Positions 54,978 through 63,625 of a stretch of 64,000 bases of DNA are shown here, piece by piece. How positions within the stretch are numbered: the first letter of the stretch is position 1; each line of letters begins with the position of its first letter. The notes beneath the pieces were generated by a model. The model made no database searches. It had not been told where the DNA came from and saw nothing but the letters and a program-made list of their open reading frames with translations. Position numbers and translations under genes: made by a program. The DNA comes from an uncultured Flavobacteriaceae bacterium (GTDB lineage Bacteria > Bacteroidota > Bacteroidia > Flavobacteriales > Flavobacteriaceae), in assembly GCA_947497245.1 (NCBI GenBank), contig CANMFO010000001.1, forward strand, positions 1,178,001 through 1,242,000, written 5' to 3'.

Positions 54978-54993
54978 TCAATACCTATCAAAA

Positions 54994-55680
54994 ATGAAAA
55001 GATACCAATGCGTGCTCTTGGCACTGATCACAGGTTTGGGAACGATAACCGATATGGCCGCCCAGGACTGGCCCAATCTAAAGGCCTTTCAGGAGTCCAA
55101 TGCGCAATTGTCCCCTCCCGCCGATGGCGAGGACCGCGTGGTCTTCATGGGCAATTCCATTACCATTGGCTGGTTGAACTCCCGTCCAGAATTTTTTAAG
55201 GACAAACCCTATGTGAACCGGGGCATCAGCGGGCAGACGACACCACAGATGGTACTTCGCTTCCGTCAAGATGTGATCGCCCTGCGGCCCAAGGTCGTGG
55301 TCATCCTGGCCGGAACGAACGATATTGCAGGAAACACCGGCCCTTCCACCTTGGAGATGATAGCGGACAATATCAAGTCCATGGCCGAACTGGCTCGGGC
55401 CAACGGCATCAAGGTCGTACTTTCTTCGACACTCCCTGCCTACGACTATCCATGGAAACCTGGGCTCGAGCCCGCCGGAAAGATCATAGCATTGAACAAG
55501 ATGATCAAGGCCTATGCCAAGGAAGAAGGACATATTTATCTGGATTACTTCTCGGCCATGGCCGACGAACGGAACGGCCTGCCCAAAAAGTTTGCCAATG
55601 ACGAGGTGCACCCGACCAAGGAAGGGTACCAAGTAATGGAACCCCTGGTCGAAAAGGCCATAGCCAAGGCACTGGAATAA
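54994..55680 (+). CDS. SGNH/GDSL-family esterase, exported
   Basis: 228 residues with an N-terminal signal sequence ending near AAQDW. The SGNH blocks are visible: FMGNSITIGW (catalytic serine), GRGISGQTT-like NRGISGQTTPQ, ILAGTNDIAG (asparagine), and DEVHPTKEGY (aspartate and histidine). Typically removes acetyl or other ester groups from carbohydrates, fitting the sugar-catabolism block downstream, but that is inference. Confidence 0.9.
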   Translation: MKRYQCVLLALITGLGTITDMAAQDWPNLKAFQESNAQLSPPADGEDRVVFMGNSITIGWLNSRPEFFKDKPYVNRGISGQTTPQMVLRFRQDVIALRPKVVVILAGTNDIAGNTGPSTLEMIADNIKSMAELARANGIKVVLSSTLPAYDYPWKPGLEPAGKIIALNKMIKAYAKEEGHIYLDYFSAMADERNGLPKKFANDEVHPTKEGYQVMEPLVEKAIAKALE

Positions 55681-55697
55681 AAACGAACACTCCCGAT

Positions 55698-57401
55698 TTG
55701 CAGAACGAAGATCCCCATGGGCCAGAAACGGAAAGATATGACACGATCATCATCGGTGCCGGTGCGGGGGGTCTTGCCGCTGCGATCTGTTTGGCGCGGG
55801 AAGGCCAGAAGGTGGTCGTATTGGAACAGCACGACGTGCCGGGTGGCTGGTGCCACAGCTTTTATCTCGATGGGCACCGGTTCACCCCTGGGGTGCACTA
55901 CGTGGGACTGTTGGGAGAGGGAGAGGCCACCAATGACCTCTATAGGGGCCTGGGCATAGCCAACGACCTGGTCTTTTTTCGTATGAACCCGGACGGGTAC
56001 GAGCATGTCCGAATCGGGGACGAGCGTTTTGATTTTCCGTCCAATTTCGATGAACTGGTCGCCCGCCTTTCCGATCGGTTTCCCAAGGAGCGCAAGCGCA
56101 TCCACAAATACCTCAACCTCATCAAAAAAGCCAGTGAGGAACTCTATTCCCTTCCTTATATCAAGGGGTTTTGGCAAAAACTGACCCTCCCGTACCGTAC
56201 CCGGCATTTTGGGAAATACGGACTCTTTACGCTCCGGAGGGTCATCAATTGGCACATCAAAGATCCCTTGTTGAAGAATATCCTGAACATCCAGTGCGGG
56301 GACCACGGGGTGCAGCCAAGAAGGGCAGCCTTTATCCTGCACAGCGCCCTGATGTACCATTATTTCCAAGGGGCCTACTATCCCATGGGCGGCGGGGGCG
56401 CCCTGATAAAGGCCATGACCAATGCCGTTAAGAAGTACGGGGGGGCGATCCGGACCAGTACTGCCGTCAAGAACATCCTGTTGGAGGGAGACATACAAAA
56501 GCGTGCCATAGGAGTAGCCCTGGAAAATGGCGGACGCCTGTTCGCCGACCGGATCGTTTCGAACGCGGACGTGGGCATTACCTATGACCAATTGATCGGC
56601 AGGGAAAACCTCAGTGGCAAGCTCCAAAAAAAACTCGCCAGGACCAAGTACTCCTGTACCTCCCTTATGCTGTTCTTGACGGTGGACATGGATGTCCGCA
56701 AGGCGGGACTGGATTCTGGCAATATTTGGATGATGCCCAACCGGGATGCCGACGAGGTCTATGATGCACTGATGCGGGAAGACATCACCCAAGGGGATGC
56801 CTTTGAAGGAATGTTCATCAGCTGTACCTCCTTGAAAGACCCGGCCAGTTTTGATGGTAAACACCACACCATTGAGGCCATCACCTATATCAACTACAAG
56901 GCGTTCGAGCGGTTCAAGGACGAAAACGACCAACGGTCTCGGGCCTACCTCGATTTCAAGGAACTGTTGACCCAAAAAATGATCAATGGCCTGGAACTTG
57001 CCGTCCCGGGTATTCGAAACCACATCGTGCACCAAGAACTGGGCACCCCGATTACCAATGAACACTACATCAATACCACCGAGGGCAATGTATACGGCAC
57101 GGAAAAAAGCTTGAAACACATTGGCCCGTTTGCGTTCAAGGCAAAAAGTGAGATTGAAAACCTCTACCTGTGCGGATCAAGTATCCTGTCGCACGGGGTG
57201 GCCGGGGCCTCGCATTCTGGCGTGGATACGGCGGCGTTGATCTTGGGCCGTCATGCCGATGCGCTCAAGGAACCACAAGAAGACCAATTTCTAAGGATCT
57301 ATGATGCGGAAAACCCGTCGGAATATCCCGATTGGATCTTGAAAAAGATGGAGGTCAAAAGGGCGCGTGCTGCTTCCAGGCCTACCAATACCGCGGTTTG
57401 A
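55698..57401 (+). CDS. CrtI-type FAD-dependent oxidoreductase (carotenoid desaturase/retinol saturase-like)
   Basis: 567 residues with an N-terminal dinucleotide fold IIIGAGAGGLAAAICLARE and the second-motif GGWCHSFYLDGHRFTPG. The C-terminus has the FAD-contacting GVAGASHSGVDTAAL. It resembles all-trans-retinol saturases and phytoene desaturases; the substrate is not known. No ATG fits the start; the TTG at 55698 is used because upstream in-frame codons give only ATA or an earlier stop, so the start is uncertain by a few residues. It converges on the SMP-30 gene with two bases between the stops. Confidence 0.8.
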   Translation: MQNEDPHGPETERYDTIIIGAGAGGLAAAICLAREGQKVVVLEQHDVPGGWCHSFYLDGHRFTPGVHYVGLLGEGEATNDLYRGLGIANDLVFFRMNPDGYEHVRIGDERFDFPSNFDELVARLSDRFPKERKRIHKYLNLIKKASEELYSLPYIKGFWQKLTLPYRTRHFGKYGLFTLRRVINWHIKDPLLKNILNIQCGDHGVQPRRAAFILHSALMYHYFQGAYYPMGGGGALIKAMTNAVKKYGGAIRTSTAVKNILLEGDIQKRAIGVALENGGRLFADRIVSNADVGITYDQLIGRENLSGKLQKKLARTKYSCTSLMLFLTVDMDVRKAGLDSGNIWMMPNRDADEVYDALMREDITQGDAFEGMFISCTSLKDPASFDGKHHTIEAITYINYKAFERFKDENDQRSRAYLDFKELLTQKMINGLELAVPGIRNHIVHQELGTPITNEHYINTTEGNVYGTEKSLKHIGPFAFKAKSEIENLYLCGSSILSHGVAGASHSGVDTAALILGRHADALKEPQEDQFLRIYDAENPSEYPDWILKKMEVKRARAASRPTNTAV

Positions 57402-57403
57402 TC

Positions 57404-58453
57404 TCACTTGAGCGCTACTGAAAGCACATAGTCGTCGGCGGTCATATAAAGTCGCTTTTGATCCGGGGTAAATGCGCAATTGGCGGTCTTTTGCCCGGTA
57501 TGGATCCTGGCCAATGCCCTTCCTTCGGGACTGAATATCCAGACCCCTCCAGGTCCGGTGGCGAACACGTACCCTTTTTCGTTCACTTTTAGTCCATCGG
57601 GCAGGCCCTGTTGCCCTTCCTTACCGATCAGATGGGTGGTATCGAAAAAAAGTTTCTTGCTTTTGGTCTTTCCAGCCCCGTCCAGTCCATAAGCGTACCA
57701 AACGGCATGTTCCGGATCGGATACCGCAACATATAGGGTTAGGTTGTCCGGGGAGAGCCCTATTCCGTTCGGGCGGGTCAAAGTGTCCACCAGCCGAAGT
57801 TCCCCAGTGGCCAAAAGGCAATATACCCCTTGAAAATCCAGTTCCTTTCCAGGGTCGTCCATTCCCTCCGGCAGTCCGTAAGGGGGATCCGTGAAATACA
57901 GGTTTCCCGCTTTGTCGAACGCCCCATCGTTTGGGCTGTTGAACCGTTTTCCTTCATAGTTTCCCACAAGTACGGTATAATCGGCCCTGGGTGCATCCAA
58001 AGTGGCGTTCATTTTCGCCACGCCCCTATTGCCGTGCTGCATCAGCACCAATTCCCCTTTTTGGTTCAAAAGCAATCCGTTGGATCCCGGCTCCTTTCCT
58101 GTAAAATTTTCCCCGGAAAACCCGGACGGGTGTAAATAGGTCAACGTGTCATTCTTCGCGTCCAGTTTGTAGACCTTGTTATTAGGGATATCCGAAAAGA
58201 GCAGATAATTGCCTTCGGCAATCCACAAAGGGCCCTCGGTCCACTCAAAACCACTGGCCAAAACTTCGATTTCGGATTTGGGGTCGATGATTTGGAGCGC
58301 CTCGTCATCGAGGACCTCAATGGAAAACCGGGAGGAAATGTCCTCCGTATTCCCCTGCTGTTCCACTTCTACGGTCTTGTCCTTTGGAGCATCCTTGCAC
58401 CCCACCATGGTCAGTAGTATTGAAAGTGCCGTGAGGTATTTCATTTTCTTCAT
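57404..58453 (-). CDS. SMP-30/gluconolactonase-like lipoprotein
   Basis: 349 residues with a lipoprotein signal ending TMVGC (lipidated C19). The six-bladed propeller pattern is visible: EWTEGPLWIAEGNYLLFSDIPNN, NSPNDGAFDKAGNLYFTDPPYG and RPNGIGLSPDN, the metal ligands lying in these. It would hydrolyse a sugar lactone in the periplasm, for example a uronate-derived lactone. It is the last gene of the minus-strand part of the uronate block. Confidence 0.88.
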   Translation of the reverse strand: MKKMKYLTALSILLTMVGCKDAPKDKTVEVEQQGNTEDISSRFSIEVLDDEALQIIDPKSEIEVLASGFEWTEGPLWIAEGNYLLFSDIPNNKVYKLDAKNDTLTYLHPSGFSGENFTGKEPGSNGLLLNQKGELVLMQHGNRGVAKMNATLDAPRADYTVLVGNYEGKRFNSPNDGAFDKAGNLYFTDPPYGLPEGMDDPGKELDFQGVYCLLATGELRLVDTLTRPNGIGLSPDNLTLYVAVSDPEHAVWYAYGLDGAGKTKSKKLFFDTTHLIGKEGQQGLPDGLKVNEKGYVFATGPGGVWIFSPEGRALARIHTGQKTANCAFTPDQKRLYMTADDYVLSVALK

Positions 58454-58519
58454 TTGTTTCTTTTCTTTTGATCGTTCAAAGTAAATGTGTTCGCACCGGT
58501 ACCCGCAAAAGCCCGTCCA

Positions 58520-59350
58520 TTAACCGACAAAATTCAGGAGTGTTCCGATACGGTCTATACTGATCCGGACCTCATCGCCAAGTTTCAGGCTAAAATCATC
58601 GGGTGGTATGATTCCGGTCCCGGTCATCAGAAAGCAGCCGTTGGGAAATTTGCATTCCCTAAAAAGAAAGGCGACCAATTCGGCATGTTTGCGCTTCATT
58701 TGATCGATGGCGATCTCCCCTGAAAAAATTTCACTGCCCTCCCGGGCAATCGCCAATTTTATTTTGGTCCCGGGATCTATGGGTTCCTTGGGAACATAGA
58801 TACAGGGGCCCAAAGCGGCGCAACCTTCATAGGTTTTGGCCTGCGGAAGGTACAGGGGGTTTTCCCCTTCAATACTTCTGGAGCTCATATCGTTGCCCAC
58901 GGTATAGCCCTCTATGGTGCCCTCCGAGCTGATAAAAAGAACCAATTCGGGTTCCGGAACATCCCAATGCGAATCTTTTCTTATGCGTACGGTGCCCCCA
59001 TGCCCCACTGTTCGCTGGGGAGTGGCCTTAAAAAAAAGCTCTGGCCGTTCGGCATCGTATACCCGATCGTAAAAACTCCCTCCACCGGCCTTTTTCGATT
59101 CTTCCATACGGGCGTGCTTGCTGCGCATATAGGTGACCCCCGAGGCCCATACTTCCTGAGTGCCCATGGGAGGATCGGTGATATCGGCCAAACTGGCGTC
59201 ACCGGCCGCGGACAAACCTTCAATGTCCTTCAATAGGGCCTGGTGCAGGTTCATACGATTGATAAAAGTGTCCCAATTGTCCACTTTTATTTTATAGAGC
59301 TTGTTTTCCTTACGGATTACGGCCCCATCGGCCGTCTTATAGATCTGCAT
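58520..59350 (-). CDS. Fumarylacetoacetate hydrolase (FAH) family protein
   Basis: 276 residues. The C-terminal FAH fold has the metal acids in [18 protein letters not shown] and an aspartate in [10 protein letters not shown]. Residues 1-60 form the shorter N-terminal domain. Family members hydrate or cleave 2-keto-3-deoxy sugar acids and related keto acids. Context with uxuA and kdgK suggests such a role here; the exact reaction cannot be told. The promoter (59379-59411) is flanked by a 12-bp inverted repeat. Confidence 0.87.
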   Translation of the reverse strand: MQIYKTADGAVIRKENKLYKIKVDNWDTFINRMNLHQALLKDIEGLSAAGDASLADITDPPMGTQEVWASGVTYMRSKHARMEESKKAGGGSFYDRVYDAERPELFFKATPQRTVGHGGTVRIRKDSHWDVPEPELVLFISSEGTIEGYTVGNDMSSRSIEGENPLYLPQAKTYEGCAALGPCIYVPKEPIDPGTKIKLAIAREGSEIFSGEIAIDQMKRKHAELVAFLFRECKFPNGCFLMTGTGIIPPDDFSLKLGDEVRISIDRIGTLLNFVG

Positions 59351-59357
59351 TCTGATA

Positions 59358-59413
59358 GGTTTGTTTTATCAATTTCCATAAATGTAAGGGTTTTTTCAGC
59401 TATAAAACAAACC
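59358..59413. promoter_or_regulatory. 12-bp inverted repeat GGTTTGTTTTAT/ATAAAACAAACC, divergent operator candidate
   Basis: GGTTTGTTTTAT (59358-59369) and its exact reverse complement (59402-59413), centres 44 bp apart, lie in the divergent region between the FAH and SDR genes. One arm covers the -33 box of the FAH promoter. A CCATTA/TAATGG hairpin (59424-59440) lies further right. A sugar-acid-responsive regulator may bind here; none is encoded in the window. Confidence 0.5.
59379..59411 (-). promoter_or_regulatory. Promoter for the FAH-SMP-30 genes
   Basis: Minus strand: TTTG (59411-59408), 21-base spacer, TACATTTA (59386-59379), one mismatch in the -7 box. The FAH ATG is about 29 bases beyond the -7 box. 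Confidence 0.55.
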
Positions 59414-59483
59414 AATGGGCCGACCATTATTTTTTAATGGGATATTGTTTTATCTTGGCGTTTAATTTTATGTGGTAACCCAT

Positions 59484-60290
59484 ATGTTCGAGATTGAAAA
59501 TAAAGTGGCCATAATTACAGGGGCCAGTGGGGCCCTGGCCGGTAGCATCGCAAAAAGCCTCGCAGCTTCGGGCGTGAAATTGGCCCTCCTATCCAGACAG
59601 GAATCCACGGTAGATCCCTTGATCGATGAGATCACCAAGGATGGGGGATACGCAAAGGCCTATGCGGTAGATATTCTTTCCGAAGCTTCGCTGCAAAGGG
59701 CAAGGGAGCTGATCCTCAACGATTTTGGAAGAATCGATATCCTGTTGAACAGTGCCGGTGGAAACCTGCCGGGTGCCACTATTGCCCCCGACCAGACCAT
59801 ATTCGATCTTTCCATGGAAGATTTCAAAAAGGTCACGGACCTCAACCTGAACGGAACCGTACTTCCCTCCCTTGTTTTCGGGAAGACCATGGCCGAACAG
59901 CAAGAAGGGGTCATTATCAATTACTCGTCCATGGCGGTCGATAGGGCCATAACCAGGGTGGCCGGATACTCCGCATCCAAAGCGGCCATGGAGAACTTTA
60001 CGAGATGGATGGCCGTTGAAATGGCGACCAAATTTGGAGACCAGATCCGAGTGAACGCTATTGCCCCGGGTTTTTTTATCGGGAAGCAGAACAAGGCGCT
60101 TTTGACCAATCCCGACGGCTCTTTTACCCATCGGGGCGAAACGATAATCAAAAACACGCCCATGGGCAGGTTCGGAAAGGCCGAGGAATTGAACGGTGCC
60201 ATCCACTTTCTGTGCAGTACCGCGGCCAAGTTCATTACGGGCGTGGTGCTCCCGGTAGATGGCGGGTTCAGCGCTTTCAGTGGGGTCTAA
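59484..60290 (+). CDS. Short-chain dehydrogenase, probable D-mannonate oxidoreductase
   Basis: 268 residues from the ATG at 59484 (an in-frame GTG at 59472 is less likely). TGASGALAGSIAKSLAA is the cofactor site, SSM and YSASKAA supply the catalytic serine, tyrosine and lysine. The gene directly precedes uxuA, and SDR-type fructuronate reductases with this gene order are known in Bacteroidota, so reduction of D-fructuronate to D-mannonate is the favoured role. Not proven by sequence alone. Confidence 0.82.
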   Translation: MFEIENKVAIITGASGALAGSIAKSLAASGVKLALLSRQESTVDPLIDEITKDGGYAKAYAVDILSEASLQRARELILNDFGRIDILLNSAGGNLPGATIAPDQTIFDLSMEDFKKVTDLNLNGTVLPSLVFGKTMAEQQEGVIINYSSMAVDRAITRVAGYSASKAAMENFTRWMAVEMATKFGDQIRVNAIAPGFFIGKQNKALLTNPDGSFTHRGETIIKNTPMGRFGKAEELNGAIHFLCSTAAKFITGVVLPVDGGFSAFSGV

Positions 60291-60405
60291 TCCCATCCTC
60301 CTTCCAAAGAACATCCGGAACAGATGGGCCAAGGGTCAGGACCTGGTTCACAACAGAGCAAATACAAATTTTAATTGACAATAATTCAATAACCCGTTAA
60401 GTACA

Positions 60406-61605
60406 ATGGAACAAACATGGCGATGGTACGGACCGAGCGATCCGGTGAGCTTACAAGACATCAAACAAGCGGGGGCGACAGGAATTGTAACCGCCCTGCA
60501 CCATATCCCGAACGGAGCGGTCTGGTCCGTATCGGAAATTGAGAAAAGGAAATCATATCTCGAAGAAAATGGACTGGTATGGAGCGTGGTGGAGTCGCTC
60601 CCCCTTCACGAAAGTATTAAAACCCAGCAGAGTGCCTTCGAACAGTACATTGAAAACTACAAGATAAGTCTCGCGAACCTGGCCCAATGCGGTATAGGTA
60701 TTGTATGCTATAACTGTATGCCCGTGTTGGACTGGACCCGTACCAGCCTTGACTATACTGTAGCGGATGGGTCCAAGGCCCTGTCCTTTGAATTCAGCGC
60801 GCTTGCGGCGTTCGACCTGTTCATCCTAAGACGGCCCCATGCCGAGGAAACGTATACCGAGGGGCAGATCGCAAGTGCCAAGACCTATTTCGAGGGTATG
60901 TCGGAAGGTGATATCTGGAAATTGGTCAAGACCATTATTGCCGGACTCCCAGGCTCCTCCGAGGGATATCCCGTTCCCGAAAAAGGGTACGACCTAAGCA
61001 AATTCCAAGCCATTCTGGATACCTACGCAGGAATCGGTGAAACCGAAATGCGCGACCATCTGGTCCATTTTTTACGGGAAGTGGTCCCCGTTGCGGAAGC
61101 AAACGGCATCTTGATGTGCATCCATCCCGATGACCCACCGTTCTCCATTTTGGGGCTTCCCAGGATCATGGGCACTGAAGCGGACTATGCCTATATTTTC
61201 GACCAAGTAAAATCGGTCCACAACGGAATTACCTTTTGCGCCGGATCTCTTGGGGCCAGGGCGGACAACGATCTGCCCCAAATGATGGACCGGTTTGCGG
61301 ACCGTGTGCATTTCTTGCATCTACGAAGCACACAGAGGGACGGAAAGGGCAATTTCTACGAGGCCAACCATTTGGAAGGCGATGTCGATATGTACGAAAT
61401 CATCAAAAAAGTGCTCTCGGAGGAAAAGCGAAGAAAGGAAGTCGGCCGGAAAGACCACCAAATCCCGATGCGGCCCGATCACGGCCACCAAATGTTGGAC
61501 GACCTGCACAAAAAGACCAATCCCGGGTATTCCGCCATCGGGCGGTTACGCGGCTTGGGAGAGTTGCGCGGACTGGAACTGGGAATCAAAAAATCCCTTT
61601 TTTAA
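60406..61605 (+). CDS. uxuA: Mannonate dehydratase
   Basis: 399 residues of the UxuA family, converting D-mannonate to 2-keto-3-deoxygluconate. Family features: [15 protein letters not shown] near the start, [41 protein letters not shown], the metal-binding [13 protein letters not shown], and the final [11 protein letters not shown]. Follows the SDR gene after 115 bases and likely forms one operon with it. A strong hairpin lies 10 bases beyond the stop. Confidence 0.96.
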   Translation: MEQTWRWYGPSDPVSLQDIKQAGATGIVTALHHIPNGAVWSVSEIEKRKSYLEENGLVWSVVESLPLHESIKTQQSAFEQYIENYKISLANLAQCGIGIVCYNCMPVLDWTRTSLDYTVADGSKALSFEFSALAAFDLFILRRPHAEETYTEGQIASAKTYFEGMSEGDIWKLVKTIIAGLPGSSEGYPVPEKGYDLSKFQAILDTYAGIGETEMRDHLVHFLREVVPVAEANGILMCIHPDDPPFSILGLPRIMGTEADYAYIFDQVKSVHNGITFCAGSLGARADNDLPQMMDRFADRVHFLHLRSTQRDGKGNFYEANHLEGDVDMYEIIKKVLSEEKRRKEVGRKDHQIPMRPDHGHQMLDDLHKKTNPGYSAIGRLRGLGELRGLELGIKKSLF

Positions 61606-61615
61606 CCACGACCTG

Positions 61616-61651
61616 TTCCGGAACCTCGGGGGCCCCATCCCCGATCCGGAA
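61616..61651. terminator. Stable hairpin between convergent uxuA and kdgA
   Basis: Outer arms TTCCGGA (61616-61622) and TCCGGAA (61645-61651) plus inner arms TCGGGG (61626-61631) and CCCCGA (61639-61644) give a 13-bp stem with a three-base bulge. It lies 10 bases past the uxuA stop and 11 before the kdgA stop. No U-tract follows on either strand, so the mechanism is uncertain; it could block read-through in both directions. Confidence 0.55.
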
Positions 61652-61662
61652 AGAATGGGGGT

Positions 61663-62331
61663 TCAGGAGCGCAAGCTCTTGATCAGCGCCAAGGTTTCCC
61701 GTACGGTCGCTTCCAATCCGGCAAAATCCATTTTGGCCAACAGCTCCTTACTTATAAGCTTGGAGCCCATTCCCACGCAGGTCACTCCGGCATCGAACCA
61801 CCCTTTGAGGTTGTCGGCCGCGGTGCTCACCCCTCCGGTGGGCATAACGCTCGTCCAGGGCTGGGGGCCCTTTATGGCCTTTACAAAGCCAGGGCCGTAA
61901 GTAGCCCCGGGGAACAGCTTCACGATCTCGCAGCCCAGTTCCTCGGCCCTATTGATCTCGGTCAGAGAGCCACAGCCCGGGGACCACAATACTTTTCGCC
62001 TATTGCACACTGTGGCGATGTCCTCCCGCAGGGAGGGGGTCACGATGAAATTGGCGCCCATCTGCATGAACATGCTGGCCGCGCCGGCGTCGGTGATCGA
62101 GCCTACCCCCATGATCATTCCCGGAAGCTCCTTGATCGCATATTTGTTCAGTTGGGAAAACACCTCAAAGGCAAAATCGCCCCGGGCCGTAAACTCCATC
62201 AGCCTTGCCCCGCCATCATAACAGGCCTTGAGCACCTTTTTTCCCAATTCTACATCGGGGTGGTAGAAAAGGGGGACCATTCCGGTCTCCCGCATTACCA
62301 TCGCTACTTCTATTCTACTGTACTGGGCCAT
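61663..62331 (-). CDS. kdgA: 2-keto-3-deoxy-6-phosphogluconate aldolase
   Basis: Splits KDPG to pyruvate and glyceraldehyde 3-phosphate, the last step of this uronate route. 222 residues from the ATG at 62331; the frame reaches an ATG at 62379 that overlaps the kdgK stop (ATGA), so a longer form with coupled translation is possible. The Schiff-base lysine lies in EIVKLFPG; EFTARGD, GVGSITD, and TGGVS are conserved barrel motifs. Just before the ATG, the repeats ATCCAAT/ATCCAAC/ATCCAAA form an A/C-rich leader. Confidence 0.93.
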   Translation of the reverse strand: MAQYSRIEVAMVMRETGMVPLFYHPDVELGKKVLKACYDGGARLMEFTARGDFAFEVFSQLNKYAIKELPGMIMGVGSITDAGAASMFMQMGANFIVTPSLREDIATVCNRRKVLWSPGCGSLTEINRAEELGCEIVKLFPGATYGPGFVKAIKGPQPWTSVMPTGGVSTAADNLKGWFDAGVTCVGMGSKLISKELLAKMDFAGLEATVRETLALIKSLRS

Positions 62332-62375
62332 TGTTTCTTTGGATTGTTGGATTATTGGATCGTTCTTTTCACGGG

Positions 62376-63416
62376 TCATCTCGCCACCCGTCCGGAAGCA
62401 TCCCCGCCCATCAGTTTTTTTACCTCATCGACGGTCACCAGGTTGGCGTCCCCTTTTATGGTATGTTTCAGACAGGAGGCCGCCACGGCAAAATCAAGGG
62501 CGTTCTGGTCGTCGTCAGGGTATTGGAGCAGGCCGTAGATCAGACCGCCCATAAAGGAATCGCCCCCTCCTACCCGGTCCACGATATCGGTAATCTGGTA
62601 TTCCGCGGATTTGTACATGGTGCTCCCATCGTACAGTACACCGGCCCAGGTATTATGCGATGCCGATATGGAACCCCTCAATGTGGTGATCACCTTTTTG
62701 GCGTTTGGGAATTTTTTCATCATCTGTTGACAGACCGAGAGGAAGGCCTCTGCCTTTACATGCGCGCCCTGAGTGGTAATATCGAGTCCCTCGGGCTTGA
62801 TATGGAAGTGTTTTTCGGCATCTTCCTCATTGCCCAATATGATGTCGCAGTAAGATGTGAGCTGGGTCATTATCCCCTCGGGCTCCACACCATATTTCCA
62901 GAGCTTTGCCCGATAATTCAGGTCGGTGGATACGGTAAGGCCCAGGTCTTTGGCAGCCTTCACCGCTTCAAGACAAGCGTCCGCGGCCCCTTGTGAAATG
63001 GCCGGGGTGATGCCGGTCCAATGGAACCATCCCGCTCCTTCGAAGACTTTTTCCCAGTCAATCATTCCGGCCTTTATCTCCGCTATGGCCGAATGGGCTC
63101 GGTCGTAGACCACTTTGCTCCCGCGACTGACCGCCCCTGTTTCCAGAAAGTAAATGCCCAGGCGATCGCCACCAAAGACGATCTGGTCGGTACCTACGCC
63201 TCTTTTGCGCATTTCCATCAGGGCACAGTCCCCTATGTCGTTATTGGGCAAACGGGTCACAAAATCCACCGGAACCCCGTAGTTGGCAAGGGAAACGGCA
63301 ACATTCGATTCCCCGCCCCCGTATACCACATCAAAACTGCTTGCCTGTGAAAATCTTAAAAAACCTGGAGGGGACAAACGCAACATGATTTCCCCAAATG
63401 TCACTACTTTCTTCAT
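62376..63416 (-). CDS. kdgK: 2-keto-3-deoxygluconate kinase (PfkB family)
   Basis: 346 residues. PfkB signatures: KVVTFGEIMLRLSPPGFLRF at the start, GGGESNVAVSLAN, and the C-terminal RVGGGDSFMGGLIYG with the catalytic aspartate. It phosphorylates KDG made by UxuA, and the aldolase follows with a four-base overlap possible. A -7 box TAATTTTG (minus, 63471-63464) lies 48 bases before the start without a clear -33 box. Confidence 0.93.
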   Translation of the reverse strand: MKKVVTFGEIMLRLSPPGFLRFSQASSFDVVYGGGESNVAVSLANYGVPVDFVTRLPNNDIGDCALMEMRKRGVGTDQIVFGGDRLGIYFLETGAVSRGSKVVYDRAHSAIAEIKAGMIDWEKVFEGAGWFHWTGITPAISQGAADACLEAVKAAKDLGLTVSTDLNYRAKLWKYGVEPEGIMTQLTSYCDIILGNEEDAEKHFHIKPEGLDITTQGAHVKAEAFLSVCQQMMKKFPNAKKVITTLRGSISASHNTWAGVLYDGSTMYKSAEYQITDIVDRVGGGDSFMGGLIYGLLQYPDDDQNALDFAVAASCLKHTIKGDANLVTVDEVKKLMGGDASGRVAR

Positions 63417-63594
63417 TTAATATTGGTTTTGAAGCTGTCTTTGGCCGCTATTCATCAATAAAACAAAATTACAACTTGTTCCGCAACGGGCCGTATTATA
63501 TGATCGGGAAAAATATAACAAATAGCCCGCACTGTGTAGTATTGTGAAATGGAGGACAATCCCGCTTTTCGAAATTGGGTATTTGGCAATTTTT

Positions 63595-63612
63595 CGTTCC
63601 ACACTTGGAACG
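63595..63612. other. 7-bp hairpin after the NTF2-like gene
   Basis: CGTTCCA (63595-63601), loop CACT, TGGAACG (63606-63612): a perfect stem 13 bases past the stop of the NTF2-like gene. On the minus strand it is followed by A's rather than T's, so it is not a typical terminator. The rest of the 63417-63625 gap shows only the kdgK promoter region. Confidence 0.4.
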
Positions 63613-63625
63613 GCCCTCTTCCAAA

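Noticed and set aside
55545-57119. 524-codon minus-strand reading frame
   Set aside because: It lies entirely opposite the SGNH and CrtI-type genes and reads as a low-information shadow frame produced by GC-rich codon use.
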